From JAKPAM01 sp047601745 (GTDB lineage: Bacteria; Pseudomonadota; Gammaproteobacteria; Burkholderiales; Burkholderiaceae_E), in assembly GCA_047601745.1 (NCBI GenBank), contig JASGIS010000001.1, positions 4,154,001 through 4,218,000 on the forward strand: DNA of 64,000 nt, read 5' to 3'. Below are positions 53,761 through 61,249 of the stretch, piece by piece (the first letter of the stretch is position 1; each line of letters starts with the position of its first letter). The notes beneath the pieces were generated by a model, which did no database searches, was not told the DNA's origin, and worked only from the letters and a program-made list of their open reading frames with translations. A program made the position numbers and the translations under genes.

Positions 53761-55500
53761 ATGGCGTATTCGACGAACGTGCGCACCCAGGCGCGCGAAC
53801 TGTTCCAACTGCTACGCCCTTTTCTGCCATGGATGGTGCTGTCGGCGCTGACCGGGGTGGGGGCGGGCGCAGCCACCGTGGCACTGCTCGCGGTGATCAA
53901 CCGCGTGCTCTCCGGCGGCAGCGAGATGACGGGCGAGGTGCTGCTGTCGTTCGTGGGCCTGTGCGGGGCGGCGCTCGCCGGACGGGCGATCTCGAACGTG
54001 TCGACCAATCGGATCGGTCAGCGCCTGGTCGGCGAGGTACGCCTGAGCCTGGCACGGAAGATCCTGTCGGCACCGATCGATACGCTGGAGCGATATCGGA
54101 CGCATCGGCTGATGCCGGTGCTCACGCAGGACGTCGACATGATCAGCGACGTGATCTTCGATCTGGCCGCGACGCTGGTGGCCGCGGTGACGGTTGCCGG
54201 CTGCCTGGGCTATCTGGCTTACCTGTCGCCCAGGCTATTCGGCTTTCTGATGGTGGCGCTGGTGTTGGGAAGCGCGCTGCAACTGTTCGCGCAGGCCCGC
54301 GGGGTCGCCGGCTTCTGGAAGGCCCGGGAACATGAGGAGGAACTGCACAAGGCTTATCGGGACATCAGTGCCGGCGCGAAGGAACTGCGCATGCATCGGG
54401 AGCGGCGCACCCGCCTGTTCTCCGGGCAGGTCGAACGCACGATCGCCGCGATCCGCGACGTCAACAGCCGAGCGATCAACACGTACGTGATCGCCTCGGC
54501 ATTCGGTTCGGCGCTGTACTTTCTGCTGATCGCGCTGATCCTGGGCTGGGCGTCGGTCCGACCGACGGAGCCCGGCGTGCTCAGCGGTTTCGTGCTGATG
54601 CTGTTGTTTCTCAAGGGGCCGGTGGACCAGCTCCTGGGCGCCTTGCCCGAGATCGGACGCGCCAAGGTGGCGTTCCAGCGCATCGCCGATCTGTCCGGCA
54701 ATTTCACGAATCCGGAGCCGCACCTGCATCTGAGCCGACCGACGAGTGCTGCAGCGCTGCACTCGTCGATCGAACTCAGGGAAGTGCGCTACGCGTTCGA
54801 CGCGCCCGACCCGTCCACCCCGGGTTTCGTCCTCGGCCCCGTGAATCTACGCTTCGAGCGCGGCGATCTCGTCTTCATCGTCGGTGACAACGGCTCCGGC
54901 AAGACGACGCTCATCAAGGTCTTGCTCGGCCTGTACGCGCCTCAGGAGGGCGAGATCCTGATCGACGGCGTGCCGGTGACGGTCGAGACGCGCGACGATT
55001 ACCGTCAGCTCTTCACCACCGTCTTCGCCGATTTCTACCTGTTCGAGGATCTGCTGTCGGGCAAGGTTGACGAACTCGGCGTCGGCGTGGCCGAGGAGGC
55101 CTTGACGTACCTGGAACGGTTGGAGATCGCCCACAAGGTAAGCATCAAGGACGGGACGTTCAGCACGCTCGACCTGTCCACCGGCCAGCGCAAGCGGCTC
55201 GCGCTCGTGCATGCCTATGTGGAGGGGCGTCCGATCCTGGTATTCGACGAGTGGGCCGCCGATCAGGATCCGACCTTCCGGCATCTGTTCTACACCGAGC
55301 TGCTGCCCGAGCTGAAGTCCAACGGGCACCTGGTGATCGCGATCTCCCACGACGACCGGTATTTCCATCTGGCCGATCGCGTGGTGCGGATGGCCGAAGG
55401 CCGCATCATCGAGGACCGAAAAGCGAGCCCCGCGGCAGCCAGGCTGCAACTGGCGGCCAGGGGCGAAGAGGGCGCGGCCGACGCCCGCGTCGGCGTCTGA
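53761..55500 (+). CDS. pvdE: Cyclic-peptide/siderophore ABC exporter (PvdE/SyrD type)
   Basis: 579 residues; GAGG lies 7 nt before the ATG. An N-terminal six-helix transmembrane domain (residues about 15-310) is fused to an ATPase domain: Walker A GDNGSGKTT at 375, signature LSTGQRKR at 472, Walker B ILVFDEWAADQDP near 492, switch AISHDDRYF near 522. The DEWAADQDP form is typical of the cyclic-peptide exporter family. PvdE moves the acylated precursor from cytoplasm to periplasm, where the acylase of the previous gene (62 bp upstream) acts. Confidence 0.94.
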   Translation: MAYSTNVRTQARELFQLLRPFLPWMVLSALTGVGAGAATVALLAVINRVLSGGSEMTGEVLLSFVGLCGAALAGRAISNVSTNRIGQRLVGEVRLSLARKILSAPIDTLERYRTHRLMPVLTQDVDMISDVIFDLAATLVAAVTVAGCLGYLAYLSPRLFGFLMVALVLGSALQLFAQARGVAGFWKAREHEEELHKAYRDISAGAKELRMHRERRTRLFSGQVERTIAAIRDVNSRAINTYVIASAFGSALYFLLIALILGWASVRPTEPGVLSGFVLMLLFLKGPVDQLLGALPEIGRAKVAFQRIADLSGNFTNPEPHLHLSRPTSAAALHSSIELREVRYAFDAPDPSTPGFVLGPVNLRFERGDLVFIVGDNGSGKTTLIKVLLGLYAPQEGEILIDGVPVTVETRDDYRQLFTTVFADFYLFEDLLSGKVDELGVGVAEEALTYLERLEIAHKVSIKDGTFSTLDLSTGQRKRLALVHAYVEGRPILVFDEWAADQDPTFRHLFYTELLPELKSNGHLVIAISHDDRYFHLADRVVRMAEGRIIEDRKASPAAARLQLAARGEEGAADARVGV

Positions 55501-55527
55501 CCGCTGCGACGAGCAAAAGAGTTCCGC

Positions 55528-56568
55528 ATGCTGATCGTCTACAACGAAGCGCATCCCCGCCATCAAGGATCGGTGGAGATGTTCCGCGGCGCCTTGGTGC
55601 CGAGCGTGGAAGTGCCCGCGCGCGTCGAGCGCGTGCGCGAGGAACTGCTCAGGCGCGGAACGGGACGCTTCGTGGCACCCGGCGCGACCGACATGGCGCT
55701 GCTGTCGCGCGTGCATGACCCGCGCTACCTGGCGTTCTTGCGCCAGGCCTGGAACGAGTGGGTCGCGCTCGACCCCGTCAACGCCGGCAGTGATGTGCTG
55801 CCGTCGTACTGGCCGATCAAGGCGTTCCGGCGCGACGTCGAGCCGCAAAGCTTCGTTGCTCGCCTGGGGCTCTATGCGTTCGATGCGGGCACGCCGCTGA
55901 CCGCGGGCAGTTGGGACGCGTCCCGAGAGGGCGCCAACTGCGCGATCACGGCGGCCCGGCAAGTCCTCGCCGGTGAATCTGCCGCGTTCGCACTGACGCG
56001 ACCTCCGGGGCACCACGCGGGCCGCGACTACTTCGGCGGCTATTGTTTCCTCAACAATGCCGCGCTCGCCGCGCAGGCGCTGCGCGACGGCGGCGCGCAG
56101 CGCGTGGCGATCCTCGACATCGACTATCACCACGGCAACGGGACGCAGACGATCTTCTACGATCGCTCCGACGTGCTGTTCGTGAGCCTCCATGCCGATC
56201 CGTACACCGACTATCCGTACTACATCGGCTACGCCGACGAGGCCGGCAGCGGGCCGGGCAGGGGGTTCAACTTCAACCTGCCCTTGCCGCGCGGTACCGA
56301 CGGGCCGTGCTGGCGACAGGCATTTCAGGCGGCCGCGACGCGAATCCGCGCGTTCCGGGCCGATGCGCTGGTGGTCTCGCTGGGCGTGGACACCTACGAG
56401 CGAGATCCGATTTCGGGGTTCCGGCTGACGACCGCCGACTTTTCTCGCATCGGCGGCGCGCTCGCGGGTTTGGCTCTGCCGACGGTGCTGGTATTCGAGG
56501 GCGGCTACGCGGTCGAGGACATCGGCGTCAATACGGCCAACGTGCTCGATGGCTTCCTGCAGCGCTAA
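55528..56568 (+). CDS. HDAC-family deacylase (acetylpolyamine amidohydrolase type)
   Basis: 346 residues; AAAAGAG precedes the ATG, 27 bp after pvdE. It is a zinc-dependent arginase/deacetylase fold: catalytic pair RPPGHH at 162-163, metal ligands D199 and H201 in DIDYHHGNG and D288 in GVDTYERDP, and the transition-state Tyr327 in GGY. All key residues are intact. Family members deacetylate polyamines or other acyl-amines. As last gene of the pvdF-pvdQ-pvdE run it probably deacylates a siderophore precursor or a diamine building block, but that is inference. It has no signal peptide, so it is cytoplasmic. Its stop overlaps the convergent fhuF stop. Confidence 0.9.
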   Translation: MLIVYNEAHPRHQGSVEMFRGALVPSVEVPARVERVREELLRRGTGRFVAPGATDMALLSRVHDPRYLAFLRQAWNEWVALDPVNAGSDVLPSYWPIKAFRRDVEPQSFVARLGLYAFDAGTPLTAGSWDASREGANCAITAARQVLAGESAAFALTRPPGHHAGRDYFGGYCFLNNAALAAQALRDGGAQRVAILDIDYHHGNGTQTIFYDRSDVLFVSLHADPYTDYPYYIGYADEAGSGPGRGFNFNLPLPRGTDGPCWRQAFQAAATRIRAFRADALVVSLGVDTYERDPISGFRLTTADFSRIGGALAGLALPTVLVFEGGYAVEDIGVNTANVLDGFLQR

Positions 56569-57404
56569 CTGCCCGGGTCGTAGAGTTCGTCGCGCTCACC
56601 GTCGGCGGCTATGAGTTCGGGCGCCCTGTCCTCGGAGGGCTGGCCGCGGTGCCGAGGATCCAGCGGGCAGGCGCCGCAGTAGTCGACGCCGGGCAGCTTG
56701 TAGTAAAGGCAGCATTGCCGGTGCAGGCGATGAGGGGCAGGGCGCCCTGCTTCGGCAAGCAGGATGACGCGCTCGCGGCCGAAGAAGGGATTCGGGCACT
56801 GCGCGCCGCCAGGCTGGCGATCCGGCCAGGTCGCGTCGTTCAGGAGCACGCGTCGGTCATTATCGATCGCGGCGTTGCCGGCGGCCAGGGACCGGGCGAC
56901 ATCGAAGATGGCTTCGAGATGCCGCGCGCAATTGCTCCACAGGATCTTGCGCGGCAGTCGCGTCAGCGCCTGCAGCGAGTGGAACAGCGGATCCAGATGG
57001 TCCCACACGAGCGATTCGTAGCGCTCCAGGGGCGCGGCCCCGTGGCGCGGAGCACCCGGGTCGCGGATGTGGAAGGACTGCGCTGCGCCTTCGTCGTTGA
57101 CGATCACCGCGACGTCTCGCGCACGGAGCGGAAAGACGTGGTGCAACAGCGTCGCCGCGGCGCACACCGGCGGTAGCAGCGCGTCGAAATAGGCCATGCT
57201 CCAGGCCGACGCCGCTGCGCGCAGGTCCGGCCCCGTGCAGCGCCAGTGTCGGGCATAGCGGTGCACGAGCCTCTCCAGCGCCGGGGATCCGTCCAGCAGT
57301 TGAACGACCGGAATCGCCGCCGGAGGAGGCGAGGCGGAGCAGGCGAGCTTCTCGCCGTGCATCGCCAACGGGCCTTGGAAGATCGGTTCCAGCAACGCGA
57401 TCAT
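56565..57404 (-). CDS. fhuF: FhuF-type siderophore-iron reductase
   Basis: 279 residues. The C-terminal [2Fe-2S] motif C-C-x10-C-x2-C is complete (Cys231, 232, 243, 246), and DVAVIVNDEGAAQSFHI with the WSNCARHLEAIF helix matches FhuF-like proteins. It reduces iron in imported hydroxamate siderophores in the cytoplasm. The ATG at 57404 has no strong ribosome site. Transcription should start from the iron-starvation promoter at 57478-57502. It is convergent with the HDAC gene, sharing 4 bp. Confidence 0.9.
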   Translation of the reverse strand: MIALLEPIFQGPLAMHGEKLACSASPPPAAIPVVQLLDGSPALERLVHRYARHWRCTGPDLRAAASAWSMAYFDALLPPVCAAATLLHHVFPLRARDVAVIVNDEGAAQSFHIRDPGAPRHGAAPLERYESLVWDHLDPLFHSLQALTRLPRKILWSNCARHLEAIFDVARSLAAGNAAIDNDRRVLLNDATWPDRQPGGAQCPNPFFGRERVILLAEAGRPAPHRLHRQCCLYYKLPGVDYCGACPLDPRHRGQPSEDRAPELIAADGERDELYDPGS

Positions 57405-57477
57405 GATCGGGAAGCGACGGGGGATTTCATCGGCACGGAGTGGTTCCTTGTGCGGCGCGAGCCTGCTCGAAGAGCAA

Positions 57478-57502
57478 GACGGTTCTGGAGCGCGGCTGTT
57501 TA
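57478..57502 (-). promoter_or_regulatory. Iron-starvation sigma promoter for fhuF
   Basis: On the minus strand TAAACA starts at 57502 and CGTC ends at 57478, with the same 15-nt spacer as the pvdA and pvdF sites. CGTC ends 73 bp before the fhuF ATG. It lies between fhuF and the XRE pseudogene. Confidence 0.75.
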
Positions 57503-57559
57503 GCGCCGCTTCAGACCGGGCACAGGACGCCGGGGCCGCGCGAACGGCGGCGCTGCCGG

Positions 57560-57799
57560 CTCGTCTGAGCGCCGAATGGCCGAGCGCGCTGTGGATGCCT
57601 GCGTCTCGGGAACGGCTCGCACTCGAAAGCGGACTGTCCCGCAGCCATCTGAGCGGCGTCGAGCGGGGGCGTACGCAACATCGCGCTGGTCAACATCTGC
57701 GTTCTTGCCGGGACACTGGGTTCGAGCCCGTCCGGCTTGCTGGATTTCGGCGCGACACTGGCAAGCGCCTGCCTACCGAGTACCCGCACGAGAGCATGA
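57560..57799 (+). pseudogene. Broken XRE-family regulator, relative of the gene at 59301
   Basis: One frame gives RERLALESGLSRSHLSGVERG, almost the HTH of the intact gene at 59301. An extra G in the run near 57667 then shifts the frame. The next frame continues as VRNIALVNICVLAGTLGSSPSGLLDF to a TGA at 57797-57799, again matching the intact relative. The start region is also degraded. It was probably inactivated recently, since both halves are still readable. Confidence 0.7.
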
Positions 57800-57859
57800 A
57801 GGCACGGCACCCCACCACCGCCAGGGTCATCCGGCTGGCCTATTGTCTGCACCGATATA

Positions 57860-57875
57860 CTGTACGAATATACAG
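57860..57875. promoter_or_regulatory. LexA-type SOS box
   Basis: CTGT (57860-57863), 8 nt, ACAG (57872-57875), inside TACTG...CAGT. This is the gamma/betaproteobacterial LexA pattern. The next gene downstream on the plus strand starts at 58088. Otherwise 57800-58087 shows no gene. Confidence 0.55.
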
Positions 57876-58087
57876 TTTCGCTGTAACTTCAAGCCTATCG
57901 CTACGAACTGACCCTAGGGCAACCGCGCCATATCCCGGCCTACCCAATGTACCTGTCAAGTGAGCGGCTCGTAACATATTCGCGTTCTGCCGCATTCGGA
58001 GAGTATCTTGTCGAGCAGCAGCCTGGCCGAGATCCGGTGGGTTGCGGGCGTCGGTCTCCAGACGATATCGTCTCGGAGGTACCGACC

Positions 58088-58729
58088 ATGTCCTTTCGCC
58101 TGAAACTCGTCACCCCGCCCGCCGATGCCGCGACGTACCGGGGGCTGCGGTTCGTGTCGCTCTGGCGTGACGAGCAGGGTGCCATGACGCGAAACATCGA
58201 TCCCGTGCTCGGCCCGATGGTCGGTACGCACATTGAATACGGCGCCTTGTTCGCCTATCTCGTGCGGCGATTCGGTCCTCCGAATGCTCGCTGCGATGCC
58301 GTGCATCTGGCGCGCTATGTCCTCTCGACGCCGCGACAGGACATGTTCCTCATTGTCGAGCCGACGATCGAAGGGAGGACGGACGAGGTGTTCTCGTTCG
58401 TCGTTCCCGCGGCGGCGGTGGCTTCCTGCGATCGCTATGGCCTTCGTCTTGCAGTCGAGTCCGCGAAAAAGGGGACTGCGCTCGCAGCCCGTCCGCAGCA
58501 GCTTCGGCACTGGGCCGACGATGACCCGCTCAGACCGTACGCATTGGCCGCGGCTCGCACCCTGCAGGCCCTGCAAACTCCGGTATCGTTGGACGAGGAC
58601 GGTGCGATCGATATCTTCGGCCCGGCGCCGCGAACTGTTCGCGCATTGAAGCCGGCCCACGTGGGTTGGCATCATGACGGCGCGGTCGTACCGGGGCATC
58701 GCCCTGCGCGACGCCGCGCACCACGATGA
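58088..58729 (+). CDS. Hypothetical protein
   Basis: 213 residues from the ATG at 58088, chosen because GGAGG lies 8 nt upstream; the frame is open from 57947 but has no ribosome site there. I recognise no family. The first part (RLKLVTPPADAATYRGLRFVSLW, GTHIEYGALFAYLVRRFG) looks like a folded alpha/beta protein with no signal peptide or membrane helix. The C-terminus from about 195 is basic and disordered. A LexA-type box lies about 210 bp upstream. Confidence 0.6.
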   Translation: MSFRLKLVTPPADAATYRGLRFVSLWRDEQGAMTRNIDPVLGPMVGTHIEYGALFAYLVRRFGPPNARCDAVHLARYVLSTPRQDMFLIVEPTIEGRTDEVFSFVVPAAAVASCDRYGLRLAVESAKKGTALAARPQQLRHWADDDPLRPYALAAARTLQALQTPVSLDEDGAIDIFGPAPRTVRALKPAHVGWHHDGAVVPGHRPARRRAPR

Positions 58730-58818
58730 ACGAAACGCCAGGCGTGCCTGCCGGGCAGGGAAGCACGGGCGGGGTGATCAGCGACAGGCCATGGGCGATG
58801 CCGATGCCTGGCGCTCGA

Positions 58819-59184
58819 TCAGCCGGCGTGTGCTTCGCCGTGGCTGACCTCGATTCCGCGAGCCTGGAAGTACGAACTCGCGGCTTGCAGTTCCTCGTCG
58901 GTGGCTGTCAGCGTGACCGTGCTGGTCGACTGGGGCCACATGTCGATGATCAGGCGGTGCTCGCCGATGATGACGCGCAGTTCGCCCGGATGAGCAGCGG
59001 TGATCAGTTGGGTGATCGAACCGTTCTCGATCAGCAAGACGTCGTCATGGAACGCCAGCTTGAAACAGCCGACGGCAAGACGGTTGTCGAGCGCTCCCAG
59101 TGGGGTCTTCTGAAGCCGATCCAGGGCCCGGAACTTCGGGTGATGCAGACAGACGATTTTGTTTTCGGGTGCGGGGTCGGTCAT
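58819..59184 (-). CDS. Hypothetical protein
   Basis: 121 residues. AAGG 5 nt upstream of the ATG at 59184 supports the start. The sequence is soluble and strand-rich (KLAFHDDVLLIENGSITQLI, RVIIGEHRLIIDMW) and ends in a short helix (DEELQAASSYFQARGI). No recognised family, signal or membrane segment. It is divergent from the XRE gene at 59301, and the 116-bp gap between them holds three 15-bp direct repeats, so the two genes may be co-regulated. A plus-strand frame over the same DNA has shadow-like composition and was not accepted. Confidence 0.6.
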   Translation of the reverse strand: MTDPAPENKIVCLHHPKFRALDRLQKTPLGALDNRLAVGCFKLAFHDDVLLIENGSITQLITAAHPGELRVIIGEHRLIIDMWPQSTSTVTLTATDEELQAASSYFQARGIEVSHGEAHAG

Positions 59185-59225
59185 CTTTGCCTTCAGGACC
59201 GGATAGGTGAGTCTGTCATGTTACT

Positions 59226-59270
59226 CATAGAGCGTGTATCCATAAAGCGTGGCTTCATCGGGCGTGTCCC
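59226..59270. repeat. Three tandem 15-bp direct repeats (candidate operator)
   Basis: Three consecutive units at 59226, 59241 and 59256, each of the form CATNNNGCGTGNNNN: CATAGAGCGTGTATC, CATAAAGCGTGGCTT and CATCGGGCGTGTCCC. They lie between the divergent hypothetical gene and the XRE gene, ending 30 bp before the XRE start. Confidence 0.65.
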
Positions 59271-59300
59271 GTTAGTGTCCAGCCCCAAGGCAGTAAAGCG

Positions 59301-59549
59301 ATGGAACTGGACTACGACCCCCTCAAGCGATTCGGACGGAACCTCGCAGCGCAGCGGCGCTCCAAAGGCATGTCCCAGGAGCGCCTGGCGCTGGAGAGTG
59401 GCTTGGCACGCAGCTACGTGAGCGCGGTCGAGCGGGGATTGCGCAATGTGTCGCTGAAGAATATCTGTCTCCTCGCCGAGACGCTTCGCGTGCCTCCGGC
59501 CCGCCTGCTCGAATTTTCGACTGCGCCAGGGACGGACGACTTCGCCTGA
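59301..59549 (+). CDS. XRE-family transcriptional regulator
   Basis: 82 residues, nearly all one Cro/cI-type helix-turn-helix: FGRNLAAQRRSKGMSQERLALESG, then the recognition helix region ARSYVSAVERGLRNVSLKNICLLAETL. A weak AAGG site lies upstream. A frameshifted relative sits 1.7 kb upstream at 57560-57799. It probably binds the 15-bp repeats just upstream and controls itself and the divergent gene, which is inference from position. Confidence 0.85.
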   Translation: MELDYDPLKRFGRNLAAQRRSKGMSQERLALESGLARSYVSAVERGLRNVSLKNICLLAETLRVPPARLLEFSTAPGTDDFA

Positions 59550-59764
59550 CCCTCGCGGGGAAGCGCCTCGAACGCCAAAGAGGGACCGTCCGCCGCACGG
59601 CCGAGGCGCCCTTTACCTCGGAAAAGGTTGTCACGGTAAGCCTGATAGGGCGGTTGACGGCGTGTTCCGGACCGCATCAGATCGCGCCGCGTCCGTAGGC
59701 GCTGCGGGTAGGGGGCGGCCTTCATCGCTACGCGCATCGCATCCTTGATTGCTGCGTTGCGGGA

Positions 59765-59783
59765 TGGAATAATAATCATTTGC
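59765..59783 (+). promoter_or_regulatory. Fur-box-like site
   Basis: TGGAATAATAATCATTTGC matches 13 of 19 positions of the Fur consensus, with an intact TAATCATT core. It lies 36 bp upstream of the frame at 59819 and 328 bp upstream of luxR. The stretch 59550-59764 holds nothing else I can support. Confidence 0.6.
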
Positions 59784-59818
59784 AAGAACTGAGACACCCC
59801 GCTTGCCTTGACCCGATC

Positions 59819-60109
59819 ATGTCGCAGAGCGAACCCGCCCGAACCGAGGACGGATACGTGACGAACGAAGCGGCCCATCCGCAGGTTCGAGGCAAGGGCG
59901 TCATGGACGACGATCGGTGGGGTATCTGCCGCGACGACATCGAGCCGACGCGGCGGCGGCGGATGCCGCATGCCGTTCACGTCGAGACCGTTCGCTACGG
60001 TTTTCATCGAGACTCGGCGGGTCGGTTGCTGCCGATCATCTCGCGCACACGAGGGTTGCGCGAGTTGTTGCCGAGCATCGTCGGAGTTCGGCTTTCAAGA
60101 GGAACCTGA
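59819..60109 (+). CDS. Possible small protein upstream of luxR
   Basis: 96-residue frame starting at an ATG shortly after a Fur-box-like site and ending 1 bp before the luxR ATG, an operon-like arrangement. The sequence is very basic in the middle (EPTRRRRMPHAV), has no recognisable domain, and its ribosome site is poor. It could instead be an untranslated leader or part of a Fur-controlled small RNA. Confidence 0.3.
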   Translation: MSQSEPARTEDGYVTNEAAHPQVRGKGVMDDDRWGICRDDIEPTRRRRMPHAVHVETVRYGFHRDSAGRLLPIISRTRGLRELLPSIVGVRLSRGT

Positions 60110-60110
60110 C

Positions 60111-60824
60111 ATGCAGCAATGGGCGCAGGACCTGGCCTCCTCGTTGGAACAAGCCGATAACGTCGATGACGTGTTCGACGTGGTACAGAACGCGGCATCC
60201 GCGCTCGGATTCGAGCGAACTGCCTTCGGGCTTCGGTATCCGGGCAGCGTGGTGCGGCCGACGTTCAAGCTGGTGAACAACTATCCCGAGCAGTGGCGGG
60301 AGCGTTATGCGCAGGCCGCGTACCTGGACATCGATCCGAGCATCAAGCTCGCCGCTCGAACGCAGCGGCCGATCCTTTGGAGCGATGCGCTCTTTGCCGA
60401 CGCGCCCGACTTGTGGTCCGAGGCCCAGGCGGCGGACCTGCGCGTGGGATGGGCACAATCGCGCTTCGACGGCACGGGTGCCGGAAGTCTGTTGACTCTG
60501 GCGCGTTCGCACGAGCCCTTGCGCAAATCGGAGCTGACCAGCAAGGCGATGCGGTTGAACTGGCTGGTGTCGCTGTCGCATGAGGCCTTTACCCGCGTGC
60601 TCGTGAACCCGCGAGCGCAGAGCGTCAAGGCCCCGCTGACGCCGCGTGAAATCGAGGTGCTGAAGTGGGCGGCGGACGGCAAGACCAACGAAGACATCGC
60701 GGCGATCCTGACGATCAGTGAGGACACGGTGAAGTTTCACGCCCGGAACTTTGTCAGCAAGCTCCAGGCGACCAACCGCATGCACGCGGTGGTTCGCGCA
60801 GTGGTGCTGGGACTTCTGACCTGA
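60111..60824 (+). CDS. LuxR-family quorum-sensing-type regulator (solo)
   Basis: 237 residues from the ATG at 60111, with AGAGGAA 6 nt upstream; the frame is open further upstream but without a ribosome site. The N-terminal autoinducer-binding domain keeps the conserved set: Trp and Tyr in the WRERY / AAYLDIDP stretch, Asp-Pro, Trp in RPILWSD, and Gly in GAGSLLTLAR. The C-terminal GerE-type HTH is at about 172-230 (LTPREIEVLKWAADGKTNEDIA, then DTVKFHARN). No luxI is in the window, so it may be a solo receptor for endogenous or foreign acyl-homoserine lactones. Note the PvdQ-type acylase nearby. Confidence 0.9.
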   Translation: MQQWAQDLASSLEQADNVDDVFDVVQNAASALGFERTAFGLRYPGSVVRPTFKLVNNYPEQWRERYAQAAYLDIDPSIKLAARTQRPILWSDALFADAPDLWSEAQAADLRVGWAQSRFDGTGAGSLLTLARSHEPLRKSELTSKAMRLNWLVSLSHEAFTRVLVNPRAQSVKAPLTPREIEVLKWAADGKTNEDIAAILTISEDTVKFHARNFVSKLQATNRMHAVVRAVVLGLLT

Positions 60825-60910
60825 GCGGCGACCGAGCGGACCTCGCAGGGGGCGCGGTCGATCCCGGTACAGATGTGATGTCGAGGATTCACGCTCCGAC
60901 GGCGAACGGA

Positions 60911-60935
60911 TAAACATCGCGTCCGGTAATACGTC
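60911..60935 (+). promoter_or_regulatory. Iron-starvation sigma promoter upstream of FecR-like small gene
   Basis: TAAACA at 60911-60916 and CGTC at 60932-60935, spacer 15, identical in form to the pvdA, pvdF and fhuF sites. It lies 65 bp upstream of the ATG at 61001. A strong AAGGAGAGGG follows at 60941-60950, but no standard start codon lies at the right distance from it. Confidence 0.7.
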
Positions 60936-61000
60936 TTCCCAAGGAGAGGGGCACGTCGTCGACTTCCCGATGGCGACGGCACTGATCGGTGGATACGGAC

Positions 61001-61240
61001 ATGCCTGACCTTGCGCGCAAGCTCTGCGATCCGGATTTCGATGACGCGTTGCGTCTGTTCGTCGCGATGCACGACGAGCCCTCGAACCGAACGGCGAGAG
61101 CTCTCGTCGAATGGCTCGCCGAGTGTCCCGGACACGTCCGCGTCTTCGACGACGTCCTGACGCTCTGGGCGCTGGCCGGCGGAGGACTCGCGAAGCGTTT
61201 CGATCACTCGATCTTGGGAGAGCCGATGGCGGTCCAGTAG
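61001..61240 (+). CDS. Small protein resembling the cytoplasmic DUF4880 part of FecR
   Basis: 79 residues from the ATG at 61001 (83 if GTG 60989 is used). The part ARALVEWLAECPGHVRVFDD and LTLWALAG follows the DUF4880 pattern (A..WL...P.H...F..V..LW) that FecR proteins use to contact their sigma factor. There is no membrane helix or periplasmic domain. It lies downstream of an iron-starvation-type promoter and could be a soluble partner or inhibitor of the sigma factor. Alternatively it is a remnant of a full fecR. It ends 9 bp before the convergent gltS stop. Confidence 0.6.
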   Translation: MPDLARKLCDPDFDDALRLFVAMHDEPSNRTARALVEWLAECPGHVRVFDDVLTLWALAGGGLAKRFDHSILGEPMAVQ

Positions 61241-61249
61241 AGGGCGACG

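Noticed and set aside
58020..58110. Possible 31-codon leader peptide starting at a TTG just before the 58088 gene
   Set aside because: No ribosome site and no attenuator-like hairpin. It is a chance open frame.
58726..59421. Plus-strand frame of 231 codons
   Set aside because: It overlaps the minus-strand gene 58819-59184, which has a ribosome site and a protein-like sequence, and it runs into the XRE gene.
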